Source: Clostridium chauvoei (lineage in GTDB: Bacteria > Bacillota > Clostridia > Clostridiales > Clostridiaceae). From it: a stretch of 64,000 bases of DNA. The stretch is taken from assembly GCF_002327185.1 (NCBI RefSeq), contig NZ_CP018624.1, positions 2,800,660 to 2,864,659 on the forward strand, in the 5' to 3' direction. The position numbers were made by a program, and so were the translations under genes. This document shows, piece by piece, positions 8,314-16,997 of this stretch (its first letter is position 1; every line of letters starts with the position of its first letter). Under the pieces are notes generated by a model. The model was not told where the DNA came from. It worked only from the letters and a program-made list of their open reading frames with translations, and did not search any database.

Positions 8314-10491
8314 CTATTTTTCATTACCATAAGTCAACTCAAAACTATCATTACTACTAGATTCAACATATCCTGTAGGAGACTTTATCTCTACTAATTT
8401 ATATTTCCCTTCCGGTAACATAATTTGCGCTTCCCCATTTTCTCCAGTTATAACTGTAGTAATTAATTTATTGGGTGTTGAATCTGTATTGTATACTTGG
8501 TATTCAGCCCCTGATAATGCTTTATTAGGATTATTTTTATCTACTTTTTTTATATCTATTGGGTAATCAATAGACTGATTTTCTACATTTCCTATATTTA
8601 TAGTTTCTCCAATATCATTTGCAGTTATTGTTATTTGAACTTTGTTATTCTCTAAAACATAACCTTTAGGTGCTGTTACTTCTTGAAGATAATATACTCC
8701 TGGTGAATTTATTGCTGAAGTAATAATCCCACTTGAATTACTAGTTAATTGAGTTATAACTTTATTATTACTATCTAATAAATTAAATATCGCTCCTTCT
8801 ATATAGTAATTTGGATTTGTGCTATCTACTTTAGTCGCAGTAAAGGCATATCCCTTTTTAGTTTGAACAGTATTACTTATAGATTTATTTATTTTAGCTG
8901 TATTATCTATGGTTGTTCCATCTGGTACTCCACTAAAATCAGTAACTATTGTAACATTAAACTTTTGTCCATATAATATTTTTCCCGCACTATTTGAAAA
9001 GGTAACTACATTGTTATTGATTGTATAGGTGAAGTTATCTGGAGCTTGAACAAATAATATTTTAACATCTTTATTAATTTCTTCAGTTGCTGTTATATAA
9101 TTCTCATCAAAATACCCATAACTTTGAAAGTCTATTGAATACTTAACTATTTGACTACTAGTATTTGTTAAAGTTTCTGGAGTTACAGTTTTATAAGCAT
9201 TTATAGCACCTGAATTAGATTTAAAGCTTATAATGTCATTAGTAGTATATTCTTCTTTATCATGGGTTATTGTGACTTGATTTATATACTCTAAACTTGG
9301 GCCAGTAACCTTTATATCATATATTATTTCATAATGGTTGCTTATATCCCCTAAATTAAAAGTTAATTCATGATCTCCTACAGTTAAAATATTTTCACTT
9401 GATATCCATATTACTTGTCCATAACTATTATATTTAGCTATATTAACCGTTCCAACTAAATAAGTCATATCACTTGGAAATACATCCGTTACAACTACAT
9501 CTTGCATTTTAGCTCCATTAGGATTTACATTTATAAAATACTCAATATATTCACCAATATCACCTACTGTAGATTCATTATGACCTTTGGTAATAGCAGG
9601 TCCATTATATTTGGTAACGTCAACTCTAGCTGAACTTGTTAAAGTTCCATTATTATCAGTTAACGTAGCCGTATTTATATAGCTTGGGTCTTCTTTATAT
9701 ATTAAAGCTTCATAGCGTATAATATATTTAGCATTTATATTCCCAAGTGATATTTTAAGAGATGTGCTTGTTTGAATAATGCTTCCACTCTTGCTTAAAG
9801 TATCTGTTACATTTTGTTGTTCTTGCCCTTTAATGGTTTCAAAAACAACTACTGAATTAGGCGTAATCTCCATTCCCTCAGGAAGCTGATCATTTATAAC
9901 TACATTTTCTAAATTTTCATAATCTCCATTTACAAATATAGAATAGCTAAATCCTTTATTAATAACTGGTTCTGATACTGTTTGAACTGGTGTTATTCCT
10001 GGTGGAACTATTTCATTTCCAAAAGTCTTTAAAAATTTAACTCCGTCTCCAATAGGAACTACGGGAGCTGGCTTTGGTGCTGGCTCTACATCTATATTTA
10101 AATATTTTACTTGTCCATCAATACTATATGAGATTTGTTCGTTAGTTTCTTTGTCTACATCTTTAGGAATTGCTGATATTGTCATATAACTACCTAAGGC
10201 AGTCTCTGCTCCTATACCAAAAATAGCTGTTACAGTTGTTCCATTTACTTTTACACTTTCAAAATGTTGCTTTGGATAATTAATTTGTATTCCTGAAAAA
10301 ATACTTGGCAATTGGAATATTATTGTTTCTCCAGGTTTTATGCTTCCTGGTCCATCCTCTGCATAATATTGCAAAGTAAAAGTTACTTCTTCACCAGCTG
10401 TAACTTGTACTTTATTAGTAGTTACATTTACATAAACATTGGTTGCAGTTCCACTAACAAAATTATTTGAAGAATTCTCTCCATTTATCAT
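8314..10491 (-). CDS. Large DUF11/SpaA-repeat protein lacking signal peptide and cell-wall anchor
   Basis: The 725-residue protein is made of beta-sandwich repeats. An N-terminal domain (residues 1-150, QVTAGEEVTFTLQYYAEDGP) is followed by DUF11-type repeats of about 130 residues (LENVVINDQLPEGMEI; MQDVVVTDVFPSDMTYLVGT). Two C-terminal SpaA/Cna-B-like domains (AFTATKVDSTNPNYYIEGAI and PIDIKKVDKNNPNKALSGAE) carry the lysine of the isopeptide motif and the E of GVYYLQEVTAPKGYVL and GKYKLVEIKSPTGYV. Such domains build surface adhesins and pilins. The oddity is that the protein starts at MINGENSSNN with no signal peptide and ends in FELTYGNEK with no LPXTG. It may be released by mother-cell lysis or assembled on spores (inference). 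The RBS is AAAGGAA, 12 bases upstream. Confidence 0.8.
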   Translation of the reverse strand: MINGENSSNNFVSGTATNVYVNVTTNKVQVTAGEEVTFTLQYYAEDGPGSIKPGETIIFQLPSIFSGIQINYPKQHFESVKVNGTTVTAIFGIGAETALGSYMTISAIPKDVDKETNEQISYSIDGQVKYLNIDVEPAPKPAPVVPIGDGVKFLKTFGNEIVPPGITPVQTVSEPVINKGFSYSIFVNGDYENLENVVINDQLPEGMEITPNSVVVFETIKGQEQQNVTDTLSKSGSIIQTSTSLKISLGNINAKYIIRYEALIYKEDPSYINTATLTDNNGTLTSSARVDVTKYNGPAITKGHNESTVGDIGEYIEYFINVNPNGAKMQDVVVTDVFPSDMTYLVGTVNIAKYNSYGQVIWISSENILTVGDHELTFNLGDISNHYEIIYDIKVTGPSLEYINQVTITHDKEEYTTNDIISFKSNSGAINAYKTVTPETLTNTSSQIVKYSIDFQSYGYFDENYITATEEINKDVKILFVQAPDNFTYTINNNVVTFSNSAGKILYGQKFNVTIVTDFSGVPDGTTIDNTAKINKSISNTVQTKKGYAFTATKVDSTNPNYYIEGAIFNLLDSNNKVITQLTSNSSGIITSAINSPGVYYLQEVTAPKGYVLENNKVQITITANDIGETINIGNVENQSIDYPIDIKKVDKNNPNKALSGAEYQVYNTDSTPNKLITTVITGENGEAQIMLPEGKYKLVEIKSPTGYVESSSNDSFELTYGNEK

Positions 10492-10616
10492 AAGTTGCTC
10501 ATTCCTTTTAATTTATCATTAGTTATACCCACAAGTTTTAGTGTGGATATTATCATATTATGCACACTATTTAATTTGTGATTTTAGTATTATGGATGCT
10601 ATTTTATATATAAATA

Positions 10617-10660
10617 AAAAAAAGTATAATTTTTAGGTTTTATATCTAAAAATCACACCT
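10617..10660 (-). terminator. Probable terminator of the MerR regulator gene
   Basis: ATTTTTAG/CTAAAAAT (10629-10636 with 10646-10653) is followed on the minus strand by a long T run. The stem is weak and AT-only apart from one pair. Confidence 0.5.
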
Positions 10661-10711
10661 TTTTAACTTTATTTTTCAAAACTACATTTGATTATTATAT
10701 AAATAATTAAA

Positions 10712-11515
10712 TTATAAATGTTCTATAAGCATTTGAATCTGACAACTATATGACTCTGTATTAAAAATATCATTAAATAATTCTACCTCAATAAAATTAT
10801 TAATTTTTAAGTTGTTTTCTTTTACATAATTAATTATTTTATCTATTCTTTCCTCTTCATTTTCTTTACTATATACTAAAGTTAAATATCTCCCCTTAGG
10901 TAGGATTTTCACATTATCTTCAACTTTTATATCTACATCATCCTTAAATGTATTAAATACATACTTCGGTTCTAAATTCCAATCTAAAGTAACATCATAT
11001 ATTATTCCCTTTTCCATTGCCATTTTGTCTCTCTTATCATTAATAACCTTATCTAAATTCGAATAGTACACTAATTCTTTTAAGCTTCCTGATTCTTTAC
11101 ATGGAGCTACAATTATATAACGTTGTTCAAAAGATTTTATATATATATCAGTGTTACTTAAAATACTTTTTGAATACTCAACATTCATCTTTAATGTATC
11201 AATATTTTTTATTATTTCCTTCATTTTGGTTATATTTTCTTCAGCTTCTGATTTTCTAACTTCTAGAAATTTTAATAATTCATCAGTATCGCAGGTTTTA
11301 AAAATATCTTGTAATTCTACTATACTAGTTCCTAATGCTCTACATCCTTTTATAATGTCTATATAAACAAATTGATCTATAGAATAATATCTATATCCTG
11401 TTTCATCATCAATATATCTTGGAACAAGAATTCCTACTTTATGATAATATCTTAAAGTTTTTATTGTAATATCTTTGATTTTAGAAATTTCTCCAATAGA
11501 AAATAGATTTTTCAT
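10712..11515 (-). CDS. MerR family regulator with GyrI-like effector-binding domain
   Basis: This 267-residue regulator has an N-terminal MerR helix-turn-helix (FSIGEISKIKDITIKTLRYY, residues 5-24; GYRYYSIDQF), a dimerising coiled coil (about 75-115) and a C-terminal effector-binding region (about 120-267) like BmrR/TipA drug sensors. This class twists promoters with an overlong spacer, and exactly such a promoter lies in the divergent intergenic region at 11550-11580. Its likely target is the GNAT acetyltransferase gene facing it. The effector is unknown. Confidence 0.88.
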   Translation of the reverse strand: MKNLFSIGEISKIKDITIKTLRYYHKVGILVPRYIDDETGYRYYSIDQFVYIDIIKGCRALGTSIVELQDIFKTCDTDELLKFLEVRKSEAEENITKMKEIIKNIDTLKMNVEYSKSILSNTDIYIKSFEQRYIIVAPCKESGSLKELVYYSNLDKVINDKRDKMAMEKGIIYDVTLDWNLEPKYVFNTFKDDVDIKVEDNVKILPKGRYLTLVYSKENEEERIDKIINYVKENNLKINNFIEVELFNDIFNTESYSCQIQMLIEHL

Positions 11516-11549
11516 TATAAATACACCTCTTATTTATTTAAAGTTACGC

Positions 11550-11580
11550 TTGACTCTCCTCTTACTGTACACTCTATTAT
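11550..11580 (+). promoter_or_regulatory. MerR-type promoter with 19-base spacer
   Basis: TTGACT (11550-11555) and TATTAT (11575-11580) are separated by 19 bases, the overlong spacing characteristic of MerR-activated promoters. The spacer contains an imperfect dyad (CTCTCC...GTACAC) resembling sites of TipA/BmrR-like regulators. It points at the acetyltransferase gene. Confidence 0.65.
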
Positions 11581-11647
11581 AATTATAAGCTATTTGGAAA
11601 TAAGTACAAATTAATTTTATATATAACATAAAAAGGTGGTTAATAAT

Positions 11648-12280
11648 ATGAGTAAAGTAATTTATAGAGATTTAGAAAAAAGGGATTATGATCGTGTTAA
11701 AGAGCTAATTGGAGATGCCTTTGGATTTAACGAATTTATTAAAGATAAAAAATTTTTGAATCTAGTTTTAAATGTTTATTTACAAGACTGTATTTCAGTA
11801 AGTACATTTAGTAAGGTTGCAGAAAAAAATAATAAGGTTATTGGAATTATTCTAGGTGATGCTAATAAAGATAAACATAAACTAAGAAAATTTCATAACA
11901 TTACAAGTCTTGCATCTACATTCTTTAAACTATTAATTTCTAACAGTGAAAATAAAAAGTCTCTTAAGGAGTTTTCAAAAATTACTGATACCTATAAGGA
12001 AATTATAAAAGGTAAGAAAGATAACTTCCAAGGCTGCATACAGCTGTTTATTGTTTCTAAAGAATCTAGAGGTCTTGGCGTTGGTAAGTCTCTAGTAGGT
12101 TATTTATTTAATTATATGCATAAGATGGATGTAAAATCTCTATATCTATATACAGATACTAGATGTAACTATGGATTCTATGAAAATCAAAACTTTAAGC
12201 GATTAAAAGAAAAGGAAATTCATTTTGATTCTATCAATGAAAATCTTAATGTTTTCCTATATGGATATACCCTTAACTAA
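11648..12280 (+). CDS. GNAT family N-acetyltransferase
   Basis: The 210-residue GNAT-fold enzyme has an acetyl-CoA-binding segment at SKESRGLGVGKSLVGYLFNY (about residues 135-155) and the late LYTDTRCNYGFYENQNF typical of the family. These enzymes acetylate amines on drugs, peptides or proteins. The substrate here is not evident. I start at ATG 11648 rather than the upstream in-frame GTG because AAAGGTGG (11632-11639) is then well spaced. Divergence from a BmrR-like MerR gene and the MerR-type promoter suggest induction by a toxic compound. Confidence 0.85.
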   Translation: MSKVIYRDLEKRDYDRVKELIGDAFGFNEFIKDKKFLNLVLNVYLQDCISVSTFSKVAEKNNKVIGIILGDANKDKHKLRKFHNITSLASTFFKLLISNSENKKSLKEFSKITDTYKEIIKGKKDNFQGCIQLFIVSKESRGLGVGKSLVGYLFNYMHKMDVKSLYLYTDTRCNYGFYENQNFKRLKEKEIHFDSINENLNVFLYGYTLN

Positions 12281-12322
12281 AACAAGCTAATGGTACTTTT
12301 TAGTATCATTAGCTTGTTTTTT
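12281..12322 (+). terminator. Bidirectional terminator between the acetyltransferase and TlpA/CcdA genes
   Basis: AACAAGCTAATGGTAC and its near-perfect complement form a long stem followed by six T. Convergent genes on both sides use it. Confidence 0.9.
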
Positions 12323-13328
12323 ATCTCTCACTTTCGATTAAAGTTTTCATGGTCTCTTTACTCATTCCACCAGGTATATATCTACTTATATATCCCTCCT
12401 TATTTATAATAAATGTTGAAGGGAATGCACTTATACCATATCCATAAACTTGAGTTGCATTATTATCAAATACTACAGGGAATGTGTATCTATTTTTATC
12501 TAAAAACTCTTTTATGCTTTCTTCAGAACCTTCTCTCCCAATATTAGGTGTTGCTACTCCAAGAATAACTATATCATCTTGATTTTTATTATACTCTTCA
12601 TATAACTCATTTATATATGGCATTTCCTCTCTACATGGAGGACACCATGTTCCCCAAAAATTTAAGAATATAGTTTTACCTTTATAATCTCCTAGTTTAT
12701 GCTCATTTCCATATTGATCATATAAAGTAAAGTCTATTGGCTCTATTTTTTCTTTTTCTTGTTCTATATTATTTATACTTTGCTTTTGATTTTCATTTTT
12801 TATATTTATTTCTTTATTTATATTCATAGTTCCATTTATAAGCATAATAAGTCCAGCTATCATTATAAAAATACCACTTATCTTTTTAATCTCATTCATA
12901 TATTTTTTCATTTTATCAAATTTTCTAAATAGCTTACTATAAAATAATGATGTTATTATAAATGGTAATATAAAGCCTATTGTATAAACTAGTATTAACA
13001 GATTAGATGTTATAATATTTTCTGAACTTGATGCCATAACAAGTACCGATGCTAATATAGGCCCAATGCATGGTGTCCATCCAAAACTAAAGGTAAACCC
13101 TAATATAAATGCTGATAATGGAGTCATGGTTTTATATTTAACATTAAATCTTTTTTCTCTACTTAAAAGATTTGATTTTATTATCCCAAGGTAGAATAAT
13201 CCCATAATCAATACTATAATTCCACCTATAATCATTATAAGCTTTTTATTAGTGTTAAAAAATGAACTTAATGCACTTATTGATGATCCTAATATAAAAA
13301 ATGTAGTAGAAATACCTAGGGTGAACAT
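12321..13328 (-). CDS. CcdA-like membrane domain (N-terminally split) fused to TlpA/ResA-like thioredoxin
   Basis: The 335-residue product begins inside a CcdA/DsbD-beta membrane domain (FTLGISTTFFILGSSISALS; second redox Cys in FGWTPCIGPILASVL) and ends in a membrane-tethered thioredoxin domain (about 185-335) with the CPPC active site in WGTWCPPCREEMP. Such fusions carry electrons from cytoplasmic thioredoxin across the membrane to reduce extracytoplasmic disulfides. The first CcdA helix and its Cys are missing from this frame and are encoded by the overlapping ORF 13328-13495. The ATG at 13328 overlaps that ORF's stop (TAATG), so reinitiation is possible. Otherwise this is a frameshifted gene. 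Confidence 0.8.
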   Translation of the reverse strand: MFTLGISTTFFILGSSISALSSFFNTNKKLIMIIGGIIVLIMGLFYLGIIKSNLLSREKRFNVKYKTMTPLSAFILGFTFSFGWTPCIGPILASVLVMASSSENIITSNLLILVYTIGFILPFIITSLFYSKLFRKFDKMKKYMNEIKKISGIFIMIAGLIMLINGTMNINKEINIKNENQKQSINNIEQEKEKIEPIDFTLYDQYGNEHKLGDYKGKTIFLNFWGTWCPPCREEMPYINELYEEYNKNQDDIVILGVATPNIGREGSEESIKEFLDKNRYTFPVVFDNNATQVYGYGISAFPSTFIINKEGYISRYIPGGMSKETMKTLIESER

Positions 13329-13495
13329 TATAGTATTTTTATTAACGTACCATTTTTAAAATTAGAATCTCTTATTTCATCTATATCACTATTTGATAAC
13401 ATACTTAAATATATAGGTAGTATTGGTAATATACATGGTGAGAAAATTGATAAGATACCTTCTATAAAAACAATAAAAAAATTAATATTTTCCAC
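13328..13495 (-). CDS. CcdA N-terminal fragment, out of frame with the main CcdA-TlpA gene
   Basis: The 55-codon ORF starts at GTG 13495 behind GGAGG and encodes the first CcdA membrane helix, including the redox Cys in FSPCILPILPIYLSM. Its TAA overlaps the ATG of the downstream ORF. Joining the frames would need one extra A in the A5 run near 13352. In an intact gene the reading would pass through YVNKNTIMFTLGIS. I see no classical heptameric slippery site, so a real or sequencing frameshift, or translational coupling of two pieces, is more likely than programmed frameshifting. Confidence 0.7.
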   Translation of the reverse strand: MENINFFIVFIEGILSIFSPCILPILPIYLSMLSNSDIDEIRDSNFKNGTLIKIL

Positions 13496-13600
13496 TCTAA
13501 TCCTCCTTTTAATATAGATTCCTATTTAATAATCTTTCTTAATATATCATACATTAAAGCATTTCATTTCTCAATTAGTCACTTTTTGTTACTCCTAAAA

Positions 13601-13640
13601 ATAAAAAGGAGAACCCTATCTTATTACTAGGTTCTCCTTA
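13601..13640 (-). terminator. Terminator of sstT
   Basis: AAGGAGAACC/GGTTCTCCTT stem with a 14-base loop is followed on the minus strand by a T run, about 30 bases after the sstT stop. Confidence 0.85.
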
Positions 13641-13670
13641 ATTGCTTAGATATATTAAAAATTACTATTT

Positions 13671-14903
13671 TTAGTTTGCTAACATCTTCTTATTTTTTTC
13701 TTTACGTGCTTTTGCAAATTCTGCTATTGCAGTATAAAGTACATCTGTTGATGAGTTAAGTGCAGTTTCACAAGAATCTTGTATAACTCCAATTACAAAT
13801 CCAACACCAACTACTTGCATAGCAATATCATTTGGAATTCCAAATAAACTACAAGCAAGTGGTACTAATAATATTGATCCTCCTGCTACTCCTGAAGTTC
13901 CACATGCACTTACAGCTGATAATAAAGTAAGTATTATAGTTGTTCCTAAATCTACATTTATACCAAGAGTATGAGTTGCAGCAAGTGCTAATACTGATAT
14001 AGTTATAGCAGCGCCTCCCATATTTATAGTTGATCCAAGTGGTATTGAAATTGAATATGTATCTTCATTTAATCCTAATTCTTTACATAATGCCATATTT
14101 ACTGGTATATTCGCAGCTGAACTACGAGTAAAGAATGCTGTAATTCCACTATCTCTTAAACATTTAATAACAAGTGGATATGGATTTTTACGTATTGCTA
14201 TAAAAGTTATTATTGGATTTATTATTAAAGCATAAAATGCCATACATCCAACTAATACTAATATTAATTGTCCATATTTAACTAATGATTCTATCCCTTG
14301 TTTTGATATACTTTCATATACAAGTCCCATTATTCCAAATGGAGCTAAATTAATTATCCATCTTACTACTTCTGACATAGCATCAGAAATGTTTAATATA
14401 ATATCCTTAGATCCTTCACTAGCATTTTTGAAAGCAAGACCTAAAATTATTGCCCAAAATAATATTCCAATATAGTTCGCGCTAGAAAGTGCATGAACCG
14501 GATTATCAACTATACTCATTAATAAGTTATGTAGTACTTCTCCTACTCCACTTGGTGGTGTTAAATTTTCTACACTTGAAGTAAATACTAAGTTAACTGG
14601 AAATAAGAAGCTACCAATAACTCCAATTACTCCTGCTGAAAGTGTTCCTAGAAGGTATAATCCTATAATTGATTTCATATTTGTCTTTTTACCTTCTTTA
14701 TACTGACATAACGCTGCCATTACTAGGAAAAACACTAGTACTGGAGCTATAGCTTTTAATGCACCAACAAATAATGATCCAAGTATTGATAGTGGTGCTC
14801 CTATCTTCGGAACTGTTAAAGCAATTATTATTCCTACTATTAGACCTAATATGATTCTTTTAACTAAACTAATATGATTCCATGTGTCTATTATCCTCTT
14901 CAT
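13671..14903 (-). CDS. sstT: Serine/threonine:Na+ symporter
   Basis: This 410-residue DAACS-family transporter matches SstT throughout. It has the N-terminal [17 protein letters not shown], the re-entrant loop [20 protein letters not shown] and [20 protein letters not shown], and the late [18 protein letters not shown]. It imports serine and threonine with sodium. It has its own terminator and probably its own promoter in the AT-rich region upstream (14904-15000). No T-box or other riboswitch was seen in its leader. Confidence 0.93.
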   Translation of the reverse strand: MKRIIDTWNHISLVKRIILGLIVGIIIALTVPKIGAPLSILGSLFVGALKAIAPVLVFFLVMAALCQYKEGKKTNMKSIIGLYLLGTLSAGVIGVIGSFLFPVNLVFTSSVENLTPPSGVGEVLHNLLMSIVDNPVHALSSANYIGILFWAIILGLAFKNASEGSKDIILNISDAMSEVVRWIINLAPFGIMGLVYESISKQGIESLVKYGQLILVLVGCMAFYALIINPIITFIAIRKNPYPLVIKCLRDSGITAFFTRSSAANIPVNMALCKELGLNEDTYSISIPLGSTINMGGAAITISVLALAATHTLGINVDLGTTIILTLLSAVSACGTSGVAGGSILLVPLACSLFGIPNDIAMQVVGVGFVIGVIQDSCETALNSSTDVLYTAIAEFAKARKEKNKKMLAN

Positions 14904-14934
14904 TTTATCCCCCTATTTATAATTTGATTAAAAA

Positions 14935-15549
14935 TATAACAAAATAATATCACAATATAGATTTTTATACAATATTAATAATATCTTAATATTTATCATA
15001 ATATTTAATTTACTATTTATACGTAAAAAAGTATTAATTTTAGCACCCTATATGCATAAATCTCCATCATTTTTCTTCTGTATTTGCAATATAAATTTCA
15101 AATTTCTTAATTTAATCCTGCAATGATATTTTCTATATCTTTCATTTATTAATTATAATACTTATCTAATTTTATCTTCCTATTTAAAAGGGTAATCCAA
15201 AAATACAAAATCTAATAGCATCTATCACACCCTGAGCAACCATTACTAAGGCTATACTCTCTTTCTTTATAAGATTGCTAAAAGTAAGGCAAATATAAAA
15301 CATAAATTATTATTAATATAACTCCTGAAATAATTCCATCATGCATAAAAGTATTAGGAGCATGTATTATAAAAATATAAATTAATTACTAAAATATATA
15401 TTTTTTAGCTTTTTGAAGTAAATAAACGACATAATAATTGCTAATATCCCCACAAAAGGAACTAATATCCACAACTCTACTGCATGTCTAGGTTATAAAA
15501 TCCTCACTTAAAATCTTTAATTAGCTAAAGAAAAATACTATACTTAATA
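14935..15549. other. Gene-poor region with a membrane-protein remnant
   Basis: This 615-base stretch has no intact gene. The part 15184-15490 is a decayed minus-strand gene (annotated separately). The rest is AT-rich with many stops, and I see no RNA or repeat. Confidence 0.5.
15184..15490 (-). pseudogene. Decayed small membrane protein gene
   Basis: Three stretches in shifting frames on the minus strand read like parts of one membrane protein. They are HAVELWILVPFVGILAIIMS then FIYFKKLKN, then APNTFMHDGIISGVILIIIY, then VAQGVIDAIRFCIFGLPF followed by a stop. At least two frameshifts or stops separate them and no start codon with ribosome-binding site is left. The family is not recognised. 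Confidence 0.5.
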
Positions 15550-15588
15550 TTGATACCAATAAAAAGTATTAGATTGTGGGGTTTATAT

Positions 15589-16890
15589 ATGAGAAAAAAA
15601 GATATACTTGAATTAAAAAGACGTTTTAAAAAAGATCATTGCACCTTCACTAAAATGTGTGGTTGCTATGTTAATGGAGAAAAACATGTTATTTTAAAAT
15701 TCAGAGAAACATTTCTAAATTTAGATGAAGATGAATACTTTAAATATTTAGAGATTGCTAAAAAAGTCTTATCTGGAACTATTGGAAATAATATTTTAGA
15801 GTTGAATTTTCCACTTAATGAAGAGCTTATAAATGAAAAACAAGTTTCTCTTATGCAACTTAAAAATAGTCAATTAAAAGATGATGCTCTTCTTGATAAT
15901 TTCTATGATTCTATTATAGATAATTATGATTATACAGGTAACTTTATAATACTTATTTTCCATGATGCTTACGATGTCATCACTAAGACTTCTGATAATG
16001 CAAAAATAGATGAATCAGAAGAAGTTTATGAATATGTTCTATGTGCATTATGTCCTGTCTCTCTTTCTAGTCCAGGACTTAGATATTTTGAAGAGGAAAA
16101 TAAAATAAAAGCACGTATTAGAGATTGGGTAGTTGAAGCTCCAACTAATGGTTTTGTATTCCCAGCTTTTATTGACCGTAGCTCAGATGTTAATTCTATT
16201 ATGTATTACACGAAAAATGCTAAAGATACACATCCTGAATTAATGGAATACGCTTTAGGTTGCTCTTCAAAACAAACTGCTACTATACAAAAAGAAACAT
16301 TCCAATCAATTATTAAAGATTCCTTTAGTGCTGATGAGAAAAAAGCAGATAAAATCTTTATGGATGTGCAAGAAAATCTTAATTCTATGATAGAAGAATA
16401 TAATGCTATATATGAAGATACTACAGAGGCTGAACCAATAATATTGTCAAAAAATGATATACAAAGCCTTTTAATAGATAGTGGAATTCCTGAAGAAATT
16501 ACTACTAAAATCGAAAAATCTTATACCGAAAACTTTGGTGAAGATCTTCCTTTAGTAGAACATTTAATTGATCCAAAAGCACTTAAAGCAAATGAGCAAA
16601 GAAAAAAAGAAGAGCATTTAATAAAACAAGTGGAAGTACTTCAAAATAGACTTGAAGAAGTAAAAAAAGAAGCTGTTATAGATAATGAATCTACTAATGA
16701 TTTAGAAGAAGCTAGTGATACAGCTATTGAAGATACTGAAGCTACTTCTAATTTTGATGTTGTACTTCAAGTGAAACCTGAAAAAGTACCTCAAATAAAA
16801 TCTCAAATAATTGATGGGCAAAAATGTATAGTTATCCCTATCGCTGAAAATGAGCAAACTAAAGTTAATGGAGTAGATAATTTAATTTAA
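15589..16890 (+). CDS. DUF4317 family protein
   Basis: The 433-residue cytoplasmic protein starts MRKKDILELKRRFKKD and contains the Cys-containing FTKMCGCYV motif near residue 23-31, typical of the DUF4317 family found in Firmicutes. The N-terminal two thirds is a globular domain. Residues 300-375 are helical and charged (EQRKKEEHLIKQVEVLQNRL), probably a coiled coil, followed by an acidic linker. The function is unknown. The start is ATG 15589 with GTGGGG upstream, rather than the earlier TTG. It is monocistronic as far as visible. Confidence 0.85.
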   Translation: MRKKDILELKRRFKKDHCTFTKMCGCYVNGEKHVILKFRETFLNLDEDEYFKYLEIAKKVLSGTIGNNILELNFPLNEELINEKQVSLMQLKNSQLKDDALLDNFYDSIIDNYDYTGNFIILIFHDAYDVITKTSDNAKIDESEEVYEYVLCALCPVSLSSPGLRYFEEENKIKARIRDWVVEAPTNGFVFPAFIDRSSDVNSIMYYTKNAKDTHPELMEYALGCSSKQTATIQKETFQSIIKDSFSADEKKADKIFMDVQENLNSMIEEYNAIYEDTTEAEPIILSKNDIQSLLIDSGIPEEITTKIEKSYTENFGEDLPLVEHLIDPKALKANEQRKKEEHLIKQVEVLQNRLEEVKKEAVIDNESTNDLEEASDTAIEDTEATSNFDVVLQVKPEKVPQIKSQIIDGQKCIVIPIAENEQTKVNGVDNLI

Positions 16891-16997
16891 ATATTAAATC
16901 CCCATTTCTGACAAATATTTTAATAATTCTGTAATATAATGTATTAGTATTTATAAATTATTTTAAATAGAATTTAAAATATTAGGGGGAAGTTATA

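Noticed and set aside
13340..13370. Programmed -1 frameshifting in the split ccdA gene
   Set aside because: The frame-0 codons AAT TTT AAA AAT do not form an X XXY YYZ heptamer that allows both tRNAs to re-pair. Simple frameshift, polymerase slippage on A5 or translational coupling is more likely.
14904..15000. T-box or amino-acid riboswitch upstream of sstT
   Set aside because: No T-box sequence (TGGNACCGCG-like) or terminator/antiterminator pair is present. The leader is only AT-rich.
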